Source: an uncultured Flavobacteriaceae bacterium (GTDB lineage: Bacteria; Bacteroidota; Bacteroidia; Flavobacteriales; Flavobacteriaceae). Taken from it: a DNA stretch of 64,000 bases. Shown here piece by piece: positions 18,933 to 26,775 of this stretch (the stretch's first letter is position 1; every line of letters starts with the position of its first letter). The stretch is taken from the NCBI GenBank assembly GCA_947486785.1, contig CANKUU010000015.1, positions 1 through 64,000 of the forward strand. The letters are read 5' to 3'. The translations under genes were made by a program, and so were the position numbers. Under the pieces are notes generated by a model that saw only the letters and a program-made list of their open reading frames with translations, had not been told where the DNA came from and made no database searches.

Positions 18933-20188
18933 TGAACATACTCGTAAAAAATGCAGTAATTGTTGCTGCGGATCAAACAGCTATACACCTTAAGAAAAGA
19001 GATATTCTTATTAAAAATGGTATTATAGCCTCAATCAAATCAAAAATAGAAGCACCCGCCAAAACAAAAATAATTAATTATGACAACCTACATGTATCCC
19101 TAGGTTGGTTTGATAGTAGCGTAAGCTTTGGAGAACCAGGCTATGAAGAGCGAGAAACAATTACCAATGGCTTACTTACTGCCGGAAAAAGCGGATTTAC
19201 AGATGTTGTACTCAACCCAAATGCTTTACCTGTACCCGATAGCAGTGCCGATATAGTATTTTTGAAAAACGCTGCCAAAAATTCAGTTACAAATTTACAT
19301 CCCTTAGGAACCCTCACCGTAAACGCAGAAGGTAAAGATTTAGCCGAACTCTATGACATGAAAAATGCTGGCGCGGTTGGGTTTTATGATTTTAAACACG
19401 CTATTGAAAATTCGAATCTTTTAAAAATAGCTTTACAATATGCACAGAATTGTGATGGATTAGTTTTCTCTTTTCCAATGGACGTGAAAATTGCAGGAAA
19501 AGGAGTTGCGCATGAAGGTGAGGTATCTACAAAAAATGGTCTCAAAGGTATACCTGCCCTCGCAGAAGAATTACAAATTATAAGAGATCTTTTTATTTTA
19601 GAATATACAGGAGGTAAATTACATATACCAACAATTTCTACCGCTAATTCGGTTAAACTTATTGCTAGTGCAAAGAAAAAAGGGTTAAATGTAAGTTGTA
19701 GTGTTGCCATTCATAATCTTTGTTTGACCGACGAATCGCTCTTAGAATTTGATGCAAACTATAAAGTAATGCCCCCCTTAAGAACGCAAAAAGATGTAAA
19801 AGCCCTTCAAAAAGGCTTAAAAGATGGTGTTATTGATTTTGTAAGCTCGGATCATACCCCTATAAATATTGAAGAAAAAAGAGTTGAATTTGATAATGCC
19901 GCTTTTGGAACTACAGGACTAGAAAGTGCTTTTGGAATTTTAAATCAGATTTATGGGCTCGAACAAACTATAGCCATTTTAACACGCGGGCGTGAAAGAT
20001 TTCAATTAAATAACAGCACAATAGCAGAAGGGTCAAAAGCTTGCCTTTCTCTTTTTGATGCTGACACCTCCTATAAATTTAGCCAAAATAATATATATTC
20101 AACCTCCAAAAACAGCTTGTTCATCAACAAAAAAGTAAAGGGAAAAGTTTACGGAATTATCAATGGTAGTAACACTATTTTAATATAA
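18932..20188 (+). CDS. Dihydroorotase-like protein, probably catalytically inactive
   Basis: A 418-aa amidohydrolase-fold protein. I chose the ATG at 18932, which overlaps the upstream stop (TAATG); the frame is open further upstream, but the family homology begins at NILVKNAVIV. The fold is that of type I dihydroorotase: conserved YKVMPPLRT, GVIDFVSSDHTP and AAFGTTGLE. However, the metal-binding HxH in DxHxHxREPG is replaced by DSSVSFGEPG (61-70), and the ligand His in HICHVST is replaced in LHIPTIST. With these ligands gone it should not hydrolyse dihydroorotate. In other bacteria, inactive dihydroorotases act as structural partners of aspartate transcarbamoylase, which would be the best guess here. 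Confidence 0.88.
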   Translation: MNILVKNAVIVAADQTAIHLKKRDILIKNGIIASIKSKIEAPAKTKIINYDNLHVSLGWFDSSVSFGEPGYEERETITNGLLTAGKSGFTDVVLNPNALPVPDSSADIVFLKNAAKNSVTNLHPLGTLTVNAEGKDLAELYDMKNAGAVGFYDFKHAIENSNLLKIALQYAQNCDGLVFSFPMDVKIAGKGVAHEGEVSTKNGLKGIPALAEELQIIRDLFILEYTGGKLHIPTISTANSVKLIASAKKKGLNVSCSVAIHNLCLTDESLLEFDANYKVMPPLRTQKDVKALQKGLKDGVIDFVSSDHTPINIEEKRVEFDNAAFGTTGLESAFGILNQIYGLEQTIAILTRGRERFQLNNSTIAEGSKACLSLFDADTSYKFSQNNIYSTSKNSLFINKKVKGKVYGIINGSNTILI

Positions 20189-20217
20189 CTTTTACTTTAC
20201 ACAAAAAATAATCAATT

Positions 20218-20634
20218 ATGATTCATGGAGTTTTTCTTATCATTTTAGGAATCTTAGCTGCCCCCTCTTTGCTTTTGTCAAGAAAACCGGAAGCTAAAGA
20301 ATTTTTAAACAAAATTACACCCTACCAAGAGTGGATAGGTCTTGTATTTTGTATTTGGGGTATTTGGGGTGTAATTAGCATCTTGCTAAATCTAAAAACA
20401 TTATCAATTTTACCAAATATATGGGTGCTTTCTTTAGCGGTAAGGGTTGTGGCAGCAGTATTAGGTTTTTTATTGAGCTACACACTGATGAATAATGTTC
20501 TACTATCAAAAAATGAGGACGTAAAAGAAAAAGCGGCTGCTTTAAGAGTACAATTAATGCCATTACAAGGTAAATTTGGAATGGCGGCAATATTCATTGG
20601 TGCATTTTATATTTTAGTTCGCATTTTAAACTAA
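20218..20634 (+). CDS. Conserved small membrane protein
   Basis: A 138-aa protein with about four hydrophobic helices (approximately 3-20, 38-58, 67-90, 117-137) and a charged loop NEDVKEKAAALRVQL near 100. No family with a known function is recognised. It follows the dihydroorotase-like gene by 29 nt and precedes another small membrane protein gene by 72 nt, so the set may be one transcript. It is an inner-membrane protein by prediction only. Confidence 0.75.
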   Translation: MIHGVFLIILGILAAPSLLLSRKPEAKEFLNKITPYQEWIGLVFCIWGIWGVISILLNLKTLSILPNIWVLSLAVRVVAAVLGFLLSYTLMNNVLLSKNEDVKEKAAALRVQLMPLQGKFGMAAIFIGAFYILVRILN

Positions 20635-20706
20635 GAATTAAGTTAAAATAAAAAAACAGATTCTTGAACAGCTTTCTTTTGAAAGTACAAAATAATTAAT
20701 TAAAAA

Positions 20707-21030
20707 ATGGAAGAAATACAAGCAGGAAAAACTACCGCTATAGTGGCATATTTTACCATCGTAGGTTCATTAATAGCGATTTTCATGAATTTGGAACCCA
20801 AAAATAGTTTTGCCCGTTTTCATACGCGTCAGGCTTTCGGGTTACACATCATGTTTTTAGGTTTCGCGCTTTTCTTAAGCTACGCTTTTAATAAATATGC
20901 ATGGTACGGTTTATACATATTATATATCGTATTATGGGGATATGGCTTTGTTGGAGCAATTACAGATAAAAGACAATCGGTTCCTGTTTTGGGGCCATAC
21001 TTTCAAAAATGGTTCACCTTTATTCAATAA
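20707..21030 (+). CDS. DUF4870-like small membrane protein
   Basis: A 107-aa protein with three hydrophobic segments. It has the DUF4870/Tic20-like arrangement: a first helix TAIVAYFTIVGSLIAIF, then the SFARFHTRQAFGLHI motif (FH.RQA.GLH), then two helices and a short amphipathic end VPVLGPYFQKW. The molecular function is unknown. The downstream hydrolase gene begins 5 nt after its stop, so the two are probably co-translated. Confidence 0.8.
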   Translation: MEEIQAGKTTAIVAYFTIVGSLIAIFMNLEPKNSFARFHTRQAFGLHIMFLGFALFLSYAFNKYAWYGLYILYIVLWGYGFVGAITDKRQSVPVLGPYFQKWFTFIQ

Positions 21031-21035
21031 AAAGT

Positions 21036-21695
21036 ATGACTACAGCCCCTTTAACTTTAGAACATTTAATTCGCCCCTCTAACATAAAGACCGGAAAACA
21101 ACCTGTAATTTTTATGTTTCATGGCTACGGAAGCAATGAAGAAGACCTTTTTTCTTTTGCTCCTCTATTACAAGCAGAATTCTGCATTATCTCGGTGCGT
21201 GCCCCCTACGCCATTGAATCTTTTGGCAATGCTTGGTATGCCATTAATTTTGACGCGGCAAATGGCAAATGGAGCGATGATGAACAAGCAAAAATTTCTC
21301 GCGAAAAAATAGTGCATTTTATTGATGAAGCTTGTAGAACTTATCATTTAGATGATAAAAATATTACATTACTCGGTTTTAGTCAAGGTGCTATACTAAG
21401 TTATGCTGTAGCCTTATCATACCCCGAAAAAATAAAAAATGTAGTTGCCTTAAGCGGCTACATTAACGAGCAAATTTTGATTGAAAATTATTCAGAAAAA
21501 TCACATCAAAATTTAAACATATATGCATCACATGGTCAAGTAGATCAGGTTATACCTATAGAATGGGCACAACAAATACCTCCATTTTTAAAACGTTTAA
21601 ATATTAATCATATTTATGAAGAGTTTCCTATGGGGCATGGAGTTTCTCCTCAAAATATGGATGCTTTTAAAAAGTGGTTAGATGATAAACTTTAA
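21036..21695 (+). CDS. Alpha/beta hydrolase, phospholipase/carboxylesterase family
   Basis: A 219-aa serine hydrolase of the carboxylesterase/acyl-protein-thioesterase type. The nucleophile is Ser116 in GFSQGA, the oxyanion region is FHGYGSNEEDL (29-39), the likely Asp is in SHGQVDQVIP and the His is in PMGHGVS. There is no signal peptide, so it is cytosolic. I start it at ATG 21036; an in-frame ATG at 21009 would overlap the upstream gene and add nine residues without family support. Substrates are probably short-chain esters. It meets the minus-strand gene tail-to-tail with a 4-nt overlap. Confidence 0.9.
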   Translation: MTTAPLTLEHLIRPSNIKTGKQPVIFMFHGYGSNEEDLFSFAPLLQAEFCIISVRAPYAIESFGNAWYAINFDAANGKWSDDEQAKISREKIVHFIDEACRTYHLDDKNITLLGFSQGAILSYAVALSYPEKIKNVVALSGYINEQILIENYSEKSHQNLNIYASHGQVDQVIPIEWAQQIPPFLKRLNINHIYEEFPMGHGVSPQNMDAFKKWLDDKL

Positions 21696-22186
21696 AAAGT
21701 ACTGGTGTACAACAAATGGCTAGTTAGCGTAAAATCAATACCCAAATCATCTTTTAAATCATAAGTCAAAATCATTTCACCCCAATGTTTACCATCAGTA
21801 AACTCCGCTAAAATCCATTTATGATTGAGTACTTTAATTTTATTTATTTTAAAAACACCTTGCATACCTTCATAAGGTACCAAAGGGTTATCACCCTTAG
21901 TTTCATTAGTCTCTAATAATTTATCTGCAATATATCTCTCGGGGTTATCTAAATTTAAGCTCGCATAATTTTCTAAGGCATAATCGTTATTTTCTAAAGA
22001 AAAATGTTGAACGTCAAGAATTTTAATATTTAATTCTTGAATAGAATCTTTTAAGCTAACATTTTCTTGGCGTAATTTTTCTATGGATATTTCCTTAGCT
22101 TTAACCATGGTGCCACTACTCACGTATAAATAAAGTGCAATTAAAGACGCAAATAGAAAGAGGTATAAAAAAATTTTATTTTTCAT
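21692..22186 (-). CDS. Conserved membrane-anchored protein of unknown function
   Basis: A 164-aa protein with one N-terminal membrane anchor (KIFLYLFLFASLIALYLYV, about 4-22), a short coiled-coil (ISIEKLRQENVSLKDSIQEL) and a C-terminal mixed domain ending in strands (FKINKIKVLNHKWILAEFTDG). The layout suggests an inner-membrane anchor with the domain in the periplasm. I do not recognise a family with known activity. It lies 48 bp downstream of the metallo-hydrolase gene on the same strand, so it is probably its operon partner. Confidence 0.75.
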   Translation of the reverse strand: MKNKIFLYLFLFASLIALYLYVSSGTMVKAKEISIEKLRQENVSLKDSIQELNIKILDVQHFSLENNDYALENYASLNLDNPERYIADKLLETNETKGDNPLVPYEGMQGVFKINKIKVLNHKWILAEFTDGKHWGEMILTYDLKDDLGIDFTLTSHLLYTSTF

Positions 22187-22234
22187 CTGATGTATATATT
22201 AATCAATTTTAAGTATCAACAAAAGTCTTTAGGT

Positions 22235-23011
22235 TTAAACGTAAATCACCAGATTATCGTACGCTAAATGTACGTTTTCAGGCAATTGCTTTTCAACATC
22301 ATCATGAAAGCCTAATAAATGGCTTATATGGGTAAAATAAGCTGTTTTAGGCTGTACTTCAGCAACTAAAGCCAAGGCCTCTGATAAACTAAAATGCGAG
22401 TGATGCTCTTCTTGCCTTAAAGCGTTTACAACTAACACTTTAGATCCTTTTATTTTATCTATTTCTGCTTTGCTAATGCGTTTAACATCTGTTAAATAGG
22501 TAAAATTTTTAATTCTAAATCCAAAAACCTGCAATCCATTATGGTCTGCTTCAATAGGAATTACGGGTGTATCACCAAGTATAAAAGAGTGATTATTTTT
22601 AATTTTATGAATTTCAACTGCTGGCGCACCTGGGTACCTATTCTTTTTGGTGAAAATATAATCAAATCTTTGTTTTAACGAATGAATAACGCGTTTATGG
22701 GCATAAATTGGAATATCTCCTTGTTTAAAATAAAAAGGTCTTATATCATCAATACCCGAGGTATGATCAGCATGCTCATGTGTAAATAAAATACCGTCTA
22801 ATTTTGATATAGGATGATTAAGCATTTGACTTCTAAAATCAGGCCCACAATCAATAACATAATTATAATTATTCCAAGAAAGCAGTACCGAAACTCGCAT
22901 TCTTTTGTCTTTTTTATTAGTACTTAAACATACCGGATGCGTGCTACCTATTACCGGAACACCTTGCGATGTACCTGTACCTAAAAATGTAACTTTTAAG
23001 CTTTCTTTCAT
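22235..23011 (-). CDS. MBL-fold metallo-hydrolase (PhnP-like)
   Basis: A 258-aa metallo-beta-lactamase-fold protein with the binuclear motif THEHADH (H78, H80, D82, H83), a GTGTSQGVPV start typical of the PhnP/RNase Z-like subgroup, a YVIDCGPDFR strand, and further ligand histidines toward the C-terminus (HSHFSLSEA, FTHISHLLGFHDD). It is probably a cytosolic phosphodiesterase; the substrate is unknown, since PhnP itself acts on cyclic ribose phosphate but no phn genes are nearby. TAnnTTTG boxes on the minus strand lie at 23017-23024 and 23069-23076. Confidence 0.9.
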   Translation of the reverse strand: MKESLKVTFLGTGTSQGVPVIGSTHPVCLSTNKKDKRMRVSVLLSWNNYNYVIDCGPDFRSQMLNHPISKLDGILFTHEHADHTSGIDDIRPFYFKQGDIPIYAHKRVIHSLKQRFDYIFTKKNRYPGAPAVEIHKIKNNHSFILGDTPVIPIEADHNGLQVFGFRIKNFTYLTDVKRISKAEIDKIKGSKVLVVNALRQEEHHSHFSLSEALALVAEVQPKTAYFTHISHLLGFHDDVEKQLPENVHLAYDNLVIYV

Positions 23012-23068
23012 TAGCTCAAAATTAGAATTAATTTATTAAAATTCTGGTATGAAATAGCATCATTTTAC

Positions 23069-23076
23069 CAAAACTA
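23069..23076 (-). promoter_or_regulatory. Candidate -7 promoter element (TAGTTTTG)
   Basis: Exact TAnnTTTG match on the minus strand, 57 nt upstream of the metallo-hydrolase start. A second exact match (TAATTTTG, 23017-23024) is so close to the ATG that it would give an almost leaderless transcript. Confidence 0.35.
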
Positions 23077-23822
23077 AAACTCATTTAAAAGAATATCTAC
23101 ACTCAATCTGATGCTATCCTTAGCAAGAAATTTATTCAAATAAACATTAAAAAAGACTTCTCAATTAAATTTATCAATCCAAAATATTTTAGTCAAAGCT
23201 TTTTCATGGCACCGTTTTCACTACCAGTTACAAATAGGTGCACACAACGAAATTAAATAAAGAATTTTTGATACTAAGTAATTCTCTTGAAGGTTTAAAA
23301 AACCGCACCTAAAATAGGTAACAGTGTTACGTTGCTGTTTTTTGTAATTAAATGATTTTTATGCAAATATTTAGCGCAAAAATTAACCTTAAACCTGAGT
23401 GAACTGTTAAAATTAAAAGACTGCATCAATCCTATTGATACATCTAAGAAAAACACTTATTAAAATTTAAAAAAAGTAAATACAACCAAAAAGATCTTAC
23501 ATTTTAGGTTACCCCCTAAAATAAAAGATGAAAAAGTAAAATTTGTATACCTTTTAATAATTTAAGGCAATTAAATAAGATGAAATTAGAAATGATGCAT
23601 TCCCGTTTTAAACTAATGATTATCAACCATTACTACTAAAAACATAAGAATACTAGGTAAAAAAAGTAGTTAGTAAACTAAAAACAACTCAAAAATTGAA
23701 CTTATCTATAATTAGAACTTCTTTTATTCATAAAAAAAGCTAAATATGAATCAATAATTACATAATCAAAAAATAATTAATAAAAATTTGAATCGTTTTA
23801 TATTTTGGTAGGTTGAACTTCT

Positions 23823-23830
23823 TACTTTTG
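23823..23830 (+). promoter_or_regulatory. Candidate -7 promoter element (TACTTTTG)
   Basis: Exact TAnnTTTG match, 20 nt before the ATG at 23851. A TTG at 23805-23807 is slightly too close (15 nt) for the usual -33 spacing. Confidence 0.5.
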
Positions 23831-23850
23831 TTACATCTAAAACACAAAAA

Positions 23851-25299
23851 ATGGCTTCTGTTTTAAAAAGAGATACAGCATTTGAAAACATTCCTTCAAT
23901 AAAAGCGAAAACACTTAGAATAAATTTAAATCCAGATATTTATGGCACTTTTGCCGAAATTGGCGCTGGGCAAGAAACCGCACGTCATTTTTTTAGATCT
24001 GGAGGAGCTTCTGGTACAATTGCAAAAGCGATGAGCGCTTATGACAAGCAATTTAGTGATGCTATTTATGGTGTTGAAAAAGATGGCAGATATGTGACCC
24101 AACCGCGTTTAAAAACGATGTTGAATCATGAAATGCGTTTGATGGAAGAACGTATAAGCAGAGAAAGTCATCCTGATCGCTTATTTTTCTCTTACGCAAA
24201 CACAGTTGCCACCATCGATTTTTCAAAACGGTATAAAGGCCACGGTTGGATTGGTATTCGCTATCAATTAGACCCTACGCAGAAAGAGCTAGATGAAATT
24301 ATTTTACACGTACGCTTTAAACAAAATGAAGCACGACTACAGCAAGAAACTTTAGGTATTTTGGGGGTTAACCTAATTTATGGTGCTTTTTACAAGTATC
24401 ATAAACCTAAAAAAATGTTGAAATATTTATATGATCATATTGATAAAGACACTATTGAAATTGATATGATTAATTTTAATGGTCCTAATTTTAAAGATGT
24501 TGATAATAGATTAATGAGTCTTCAGCTTATCAAAAATGATATGACTGATGCTGTTATGTTTGGCCCTGATGGTAATAATCTTTTGCCCGCAGCAGTACTC
24601 TACAAAAAAAATATATTAGCCCTTCGCGGTAGCTTTCGACCGGTAACGAAAGTAAATCTTGACATGTATAAAAAATCTTATGATATATTTATACGAGACG
24701 CTGCCGTAGATGAAGAAAAAACGATTGTTATTTTTGAAATAACCTTATCAAACTTAAAAGCATCTGGTGAAATTGATGAACAAGATTTTATGGATAGAGC
24801 AGAGTTATTGTGCTCTATGGGACAGCATGTAATGATCTCAAAATTTCAAGAATATTATAAACTTGTAGAATATTTTAATAATTATACAAAACAACGAATT
24901 GGGCTTACCATGGGTGTAAACAATTTGATTGATGTTTTTGATGAAAAATATTATCGACATTTAAGTGGCGGAATACTAGAAGCTTTTGGTAAATTATTCT
25001 TCAAAGATTTACAGGTCTACTTGTACCCCATGAAAAACGCTGAAACTGGCCAGATTATGACAAGTAACAACGTTAAAGTACACCCAAGAATGAAAGAATT
25101 ATATAAATTCTTTAAGTACAATGGTAAGGTGATGGACATTATTGATTATGACCCTGAAATTATGGATATTTTCTCAAGAAATGTGCTCAAAAAAATTATG
25201 AGTGGTGAAGCAGGTTGGGAAGAGCAACTACCCGAGGGTATTGCTGAAATAATTAAAAGCAAAAAATTGTTTACTAAAAAAATGACTGAAACGAAGTAA
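23851..25299 (+). CDS. Conserved protein of unknown function (about 480 aa)
   Basis: A 482-aa soluble protein with no signal peptide or membrane segment. Recognisable conserved stretches are RDTAFENIPSIKAKTLRINL at the N-terminus, GTFAEIGAGQETARHFFR (about 33-50) and SGGASGTIAKAMSAYDK. A Rossmann-like region is possible around IGAGQE. I recall very similar full-length proteins in Bacteroidetes and some Proteobacteria under inconsistent names (for example nicotinate-nucleotide adenylyltransferase or TonB receptor), none of which fits: there is no HxGH nucleotidyltransferase motif, plug or barrel. It is a monocistronic gene with its own promoter box and a shared terminator downstream. Strong conservation suggests a housekeeping task, not identified. 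Confidence 0.85.
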   Translation: MASVLKRDTAFENIPSIKAKTLRINLNPDIYGTFAEIGAGQETARHFFRSGGASGTIAKAMSAYDKQFSDAIYGVEKDGRYVTQPRLKTMLNHEMRLMEERISRESHPDRLFFSYANTVATIDFSKRYKGHGWIGIRYQLDPTQKELDEIILHVRFKQNEARLQQETLGILGVNLIYGAFYKYHKPKKMLKYLYDHIDKDTIEIDMINFNGPNFKDVDNRLMSLQLIKNDMTDAVMFGPDGNNLLPAAVLYKKNILALRGSFRPVTKVNLDMYKKSYDIFIRDAAVDEEKTIVIFEITLSNLKASGEIDEQDFMDRAELLCSMGQHVMISKFQEYYKLVEYFNNYTKQRIGLTMGVNNLIDVFDEKYYRHLSGGILEAFGKLFFKDLQVYLYPMKNAETGQIMTSNNVKVHPRMKELYKFFKYNGKVMDIIDYDPEIMDIFSRNVLKKIMSGEAGWEEQLPEGIAEIIKSKKLFTKKMTETK

Positions 25300-25316
25300 C
25301 GTATTAATTCCTTTTT

Positions 25317-25360
25317 ATTAAGCCCCTATTTTTTTTAAAAAAATAGGGGCTTAATATTTT
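25317..25360. terminator. Bidirectional terminator between convergent genes
   Basis: ATTAAGCCCCTAT (25317-25329) pairs with ATAGGGGCTTAAT (25343-25355), and T-rich/A-rich tracts in the loop region continue the pairing. It sits between the stops at 25299 (+) and 25372 (-). Confidence 0.85.
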
Positions 25361-25371
25361 AATATATTCTT

Positions 25372-25827
25372 TTAATTTTCAAGTATTTGATTAGCATGAT
25401 CCTTTGTTTTAACTTTTTCAATAACTTTTGAAATAATTCCATTTTCATCAATAACAAAAGTCATTCTATGAATACCGTCATAAACTTTTCCCATAAATTT
25501 CTTGGTTCCCCAAACACCAAAAGTATTAATAACCGTATGATCTTCGTCTGCCAATAGAGGAAAAGGAAATTTGTACTTATTTCTAAAATTTGATTGTCTT
25601 TTTTCTGAATCTGCACTTACACCAAGTAGCTCATACCCCTGTAATTGTAATTCAGCATAATTATCTCTTAAATTACAAGCCTCCACAGTACAACCTGGTG
25701 TACTTGCCTTAGGATAGAAAAAAACAATTAATTTTTTTCCTTTGTAATCAGATAAATGTATAGTATTGCCATCTTGGTCTTTGGCTGAAAATTCAGGCAC
25801 AGCATCTCCTATTTTTAAAGTATTCAT
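25372..25827 (-). CDS. bcp: Thioredoxin-dependent peroxiredoxin (BCP/PrxQ)
   Basis: A 151-aa peroxiredoxin of the BCP/PrxQ class. The peroxidatic Cys46 is in STPGCTVEAC, with the resolving Cys51 five residues later, the hallmark of this subgroup. Conserved FYPKASTPG and the active-site Arg of the C-terminal half (HRMTFVID) are present. It is cytosolic and reduces H2O2 and organic hydroperoxides with electrons from thioredoxin. It is divergent from the endonuclease III gene, with 55 bp between starts. Confidence 0.95.
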   Translation of the reverse strand: MNTLKIGDAVPEFSAKDQDGNTIHLSDYKGKKLIVFFYPKASTPGCTVEACNLRDNYAELQLQGYELLGVSADSEKRQSNFRNKYKFPFPLLADEDHTVINTFGVWGTKKFMGKVYDGIHRMTFVIDENGIISKVIEKVKTKDHANQILEN

Positions 25828-25882
25828 TGCTAAATTTAAAGTAATTAATAGTTGTACAGTTTACGATAAAATTAACTCAAAA

Positions 25883-26545
25883 ATGACAAAAAGCGAAAAA
25901 ATAAATTTTACGATTAATACACTTCAAAAGTTATACCCTACAATCCCTGTTCCATTAGATCATAAAGACCCATATACTTTATTAATAGCCGTTTTAATGT
26001 CTGCACAAAGTACTGACGTTCGTGTAAATAAAATTACACCTTTGTTGTTTGCAAAAGCCGACAACCCGTACGATATGATAAAGTTATCTGTTGAAGAAAT
26101 TAGAGAGATTATAAAACCGGTAGGGCTATCACCCATGAAAGCTAAAGGTATTTATGGCTTATCTAAGGCTATAGTTGAGAAATATGACGGTAAAGTACCT
26201 CAAAAATTGGAACAGTTAGAGGAATTTCCTGCAGTAGGCCATAAAACAGCAAGTGTTGTAGTGTCTCAAGCTTTTGGCATACCTGCTTTTCCTGTAGATA
26301 CCCATATACATCGATTGATGTATCGATGGGGATTTTCAAACGGCAAAAACGTAAATCAAACTGAAAAAGATGCTAAAAGACTGTTTCCTAAAGAATTATG
26401 GAACGATCTTCACCTACAAATTATATGGTATGGTCGTGAATATTCTCCAGCCAGAGGATGGAATTTGGATAAAGATGTTATTACCAAAACCATTGGAAGA
26501 AAAAAAGTTATTCACGACTATTATCGAACTAAAAATACCCGCTAA
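25883..26545 (+). CDS. nth: Endonuclease III homologue without the Fe-S cluster cysteines
   Basis: A 220-aa HhH-GPD DNA glycosylase/AP lyase for oxidised pyrimidines. The helix-hairpin-helix is EEFPAVGHKTASVV with catalytic Lys121, and the catalytic Asp139 is in PVDTHIHR. I start it at ATG 25883, where family homology begins; the longer open frame runs into the divergent bcp gene. The C-terminal region that normally holds Cys-x6-Cys-x2-Cys-x5-Cys reads GREYSPARGWNLDKD, and the whole protein contains no cysteine, so no [4Fe-4S] cluster can form. Catalytic residues are intact, so activity is likely. The stop codon lies within a small terminator hairpin. Confidence 0.9.
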   Translation: MTKSEKINFTINTLQKLYPTIPVPLDHKDPYTLLIAVLMSAQSTDVRVNKITPLLFAKADNPYDMIKLSVEEIREIIKPVGLSPMKAKGIYGLSKAIVEKYDGKVPQKLEQLEEFPAVGHKTASVVVSQAFGIPAFPVDTHIHRLMYRWGFSNGKNVNQTEKDAKRLFPKELWNDLHLQIIWYGREYSPARGWNLDKDVITKTIGRKKVIHDYYRTKNTR

Positions 26546-26553
26546 ACGCAGGT
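26531..26553 (-). terminator. Terminator hairpin for the 47-aa gene (26559-26702)
   Basis: On the minus strand ACCTGC-GTTTA-GCGGGT (one G-T pair) is followed by ATTTTT. It lies 6 nt after the stop of the small minus-strand gene and overlaps the end of nth. Confidence 0.65.
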
Positions 26554-26558
26554 ACATT

Positions 26559-26702
26559 TTAGTTTAAAATACTTTCAAATTTTAAATCTTGGTATTCTAC
26601 CACTCGTAATGACTTTGAAAAAGATAACAAAAAACGAACTGTATCTTTGCTTGATTTTATAAGTTTTGTTTCTTTTTGGTGTTCTGTGTAAATTCTATCC
26701 AT
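26559..26702 (-). CDS. 47-aa conserved microprotein linked to ECF sigma factor (copy 1)
   Basis: Found by hand translation: 47 aa starting MDRIYTEHQ, with a central helix VRFLLSFSKSLRV and ending FESILN. It is the same length as the product of 27770-27913 and aligns with it without gaps at 17 of 47 positions (MxxIYT, TxxFLLxxSKSLxV, ESxxN). Each of the two genes lies 73-74 nt downstream of one of two paralogous sigma-factor genes, which makes both highly credible. There is no signal or membrane segment. A role as a sigma-associated regulator is inferred only from position. Confidence 0.8.
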   Translation of the reverse strand: MDRIYTEHQKETKLIKSSKDTVRFLLSFSKSLRVVEYQDLKFESILN

Positions 26703-26775
26703 GTCAATAAGGCTTGTTATGCTAGAATAACGCAGCAAATATGGATATATTGTTTACACCTTAAGAAACGAAATA

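Larger units (their letters stand above)
23012..23850. other. Long intergenic region between divergent genes
   Basis: No gene is supported in these 839 bp. It carries promoter boxes for both flanking genes and an imperfect hairpin at 23494-23529 (ATCTT..ATTTTAGG/CCTAAAAT..AAGAT, 6-nt loop) without a T-run. A leader RNA or regulator-binding site could be here, but nothing recognisable is present. Confidence 0.5.

Noticed and set aside
23494-23529. Riboswitch or terminator at the imperfect hairpin
   Set aside because: No T-run, no recognisable aptamer core, and about 320 nt from the nearest start.
25766-25882. 39-codon N-terminal extension of endonuclease III
   Set aside because: It overlaps the divergent bcp gene antisense and lacks family similarity; homology starts at the ATG at 25883.
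26642-26649. Exact TATCTTTG promoter box on the plus strand, suggesting an antisense RNA
   Set aside because: It lies inside the 47-aa minus-strand gene and no gene follows on the plus strand; the TTG upstream is at 24 nt. It is probably chance.
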